This document shows, in pieces, positions 63,468-64,000 of a DNA stretch of 64,000 nucleotides (the first letter of the stretch is position 1; each line of letters starts with the position of its first letter). A model generated the notes under the pieces. That model saw only the letters and a list, made by a program, of their open reading frames with translations, did not search any database and had not been told where the DNA came from. This DNA comes from Muricea muricata (lineage: Eukaryota > Cnidaria > Anthozoa > Malacalcyonacea > Plexauridae). Both the position numbers and the translations under genes were made by a program. The stretch spans positions 10,951,300-11,015,299 of the forward strand of contig OY979730.1 of assembly GCA_963855995.1 (NCBI GenBank), written 5' to 3'.

Positions 63468-64000
63468 ACCCTTTGAAAGTGGCAACTAACATGGAAAGTG
63501 GTAACTAACATAGTCTAGTGGTAAAGACAATATGTATCCATCAAAATCAATCACTGAGTCCGGGAACAATACCTCCCTAGCTTTGCCAAAAATCGTTCTG
63601 GCTTTGGTCAGTTTTAGGAATTAAGCATAGGCTAGAACGTTTAGACAACTTAAACCCACCTGCCGGAGCCTCATAACCAACGTAATCCAGTGGTCAAGTA
63701 AAAATGACTCAACAAAGGTGGCTAGGATCAATTCCTGCCCATGCATTAAATAGTTTTCGTCAAGTGGAAGAATTATGACCCTTTCCAAAGTATCTTTTTG
63801 TCTATTTTGAAATCTTTTTTAGAAAAGAAGTCGTCAAAATTTCACAACTTCTTTGTATCATACAGTCTGATAAATGAAAATTTTTATTTCGTTCTTAACC
63901 GCACTGACAAAATTTCTGGTAAATGGAGAAAATAACAGTTTTAAAAAATCATCGAAAAAAATTGGACAAAACACCGTGCTCAAAATGCTATGGTTTTTCT
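63468..64000. repeat. array unit 7, truncated by the window end
   Basis: The first 533 bp of block C, type 2 (AGTGGCAAC, GTAACTAACATAG). The array therefore continues beyond this window. Confidence 0.93.

Larger units (their letters stand above)
29868..64000. repeat. tandem satellite array, 4,944-bp composite unit
   Basis: Homology between units begins at ATAATTCTTA (29868) and runs past the window end. Units, counted from the start of block C: left partial 29868-33802, then 33803, 38747, 43691, 48635, 53580, 58524 and a partial from 63468. Spacing is 4,944 bp except one 4,945. Each unit has blocks C (~1.0 kb), A' (~1.0 kb), A (1,636 bp) and B (~1.28 kb); A and B share their first part, and A' matches the last part of A. 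No open frame exceeds 98 codons and none looks like a known protein. Interior units differ by only scattered substitutions; the left edge is clearly more diverged, as expected for a satellite homogenised by unequal exchange. Confidence 0.97.

Noticed and set aside
29868-64000. CRISPR array or rDNA repeat as explanation of the long array
   Set aside because: Units are about 4.9 kb without short repeat-spacer structure, and no rRNA-like sequence is seen in the unit; the window is eukaryotic.

Overview
The window is nuclear DNA of an animal. Coding sequence is split by GT-AG introns, introns carry many small inverted-repeat transposons, the tRNA is a eukaryotic class II tRNA-Leu, and two genes encode eukaryote-specific organelle proteins (PREB/Sec12 and PEX13). 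The PREB and PEX13 proteins have metazoan-like architecture, and a CR1/Crack/L2-like retrotransposon tail and the AT-rich introns full of MITEs remind me of an anthozoan cnidarian. That placement is inference, not shown by the sequence.

Layout. 0.2-4.7 kb: a five-exon gene on the minus strand for a ~976-residue protein with about 15 C2H2 zinc fingers. 4.7-13.6 kb: no convincing gene, apart from a suggestive but unresolved coding-like patch on the minus strand at about 10.3-11.1 kb; several minisatellites and MITEs. 13.6-20.1 kb: PREB/SEC12 on the minus strand, eight coding exons whose sum is exactly 400 codons including stop. 20.5-25.0 kb: PEX13 on the plus strand, five coding exons, 428 codons including stop. 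PREB and PEX13 are head to head with only 443 bp between start codons, so they probably share a promoter. 26.2-27.0 kb: an intronless two-membrane-span protein, tentatively neurensin-like. 27.1-27.8 kb: a ~113-bp minisatellite. 28.0 kb: tRNA-Leu(AAG) with a Pol III terminator. 29.07-29.34 kb: a long foldback element. 29.4-29.7 kb: two short minisatellites.

29.87 kb to the window end (34 kb, over half the window) is one tandem array of a 4,944-bp unit: a partial left-edge unit, six complete units and a partial seventh that runs out of the window. Each unit is composite (C, A', A and B blocks, where A, B and A' are related). Full units are nearly identical; one is 4,945 bp because a ~170-bp tract of A' has been overwritten by A sequence. 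Blocks A and B each contain a 182-bp near-perfect hairpin with at least two base pairs that changed on both sides, a second 57-bp hairpin just before it, and on the minus strand a stem-loop placed like helix II of a hammerhead ribozyme but with a damaged core. tRNA-like A-box/B-box pairs also occur. No protein function is visible in the array. It is the most unusual object here: a long, very homogeneous, structured, non-coding satellite, possibly derived from Penelope-like or retrozyme-type elements.

The named genes do ordinary housekeeping: PREB/Sec12 loads Sar1 for COPII vesicles at the ER, and PEX13 is a peroxisomal protein-import docking subunit. Nothing links them functionally to the array. 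All calls were made by reading; no database search was run.
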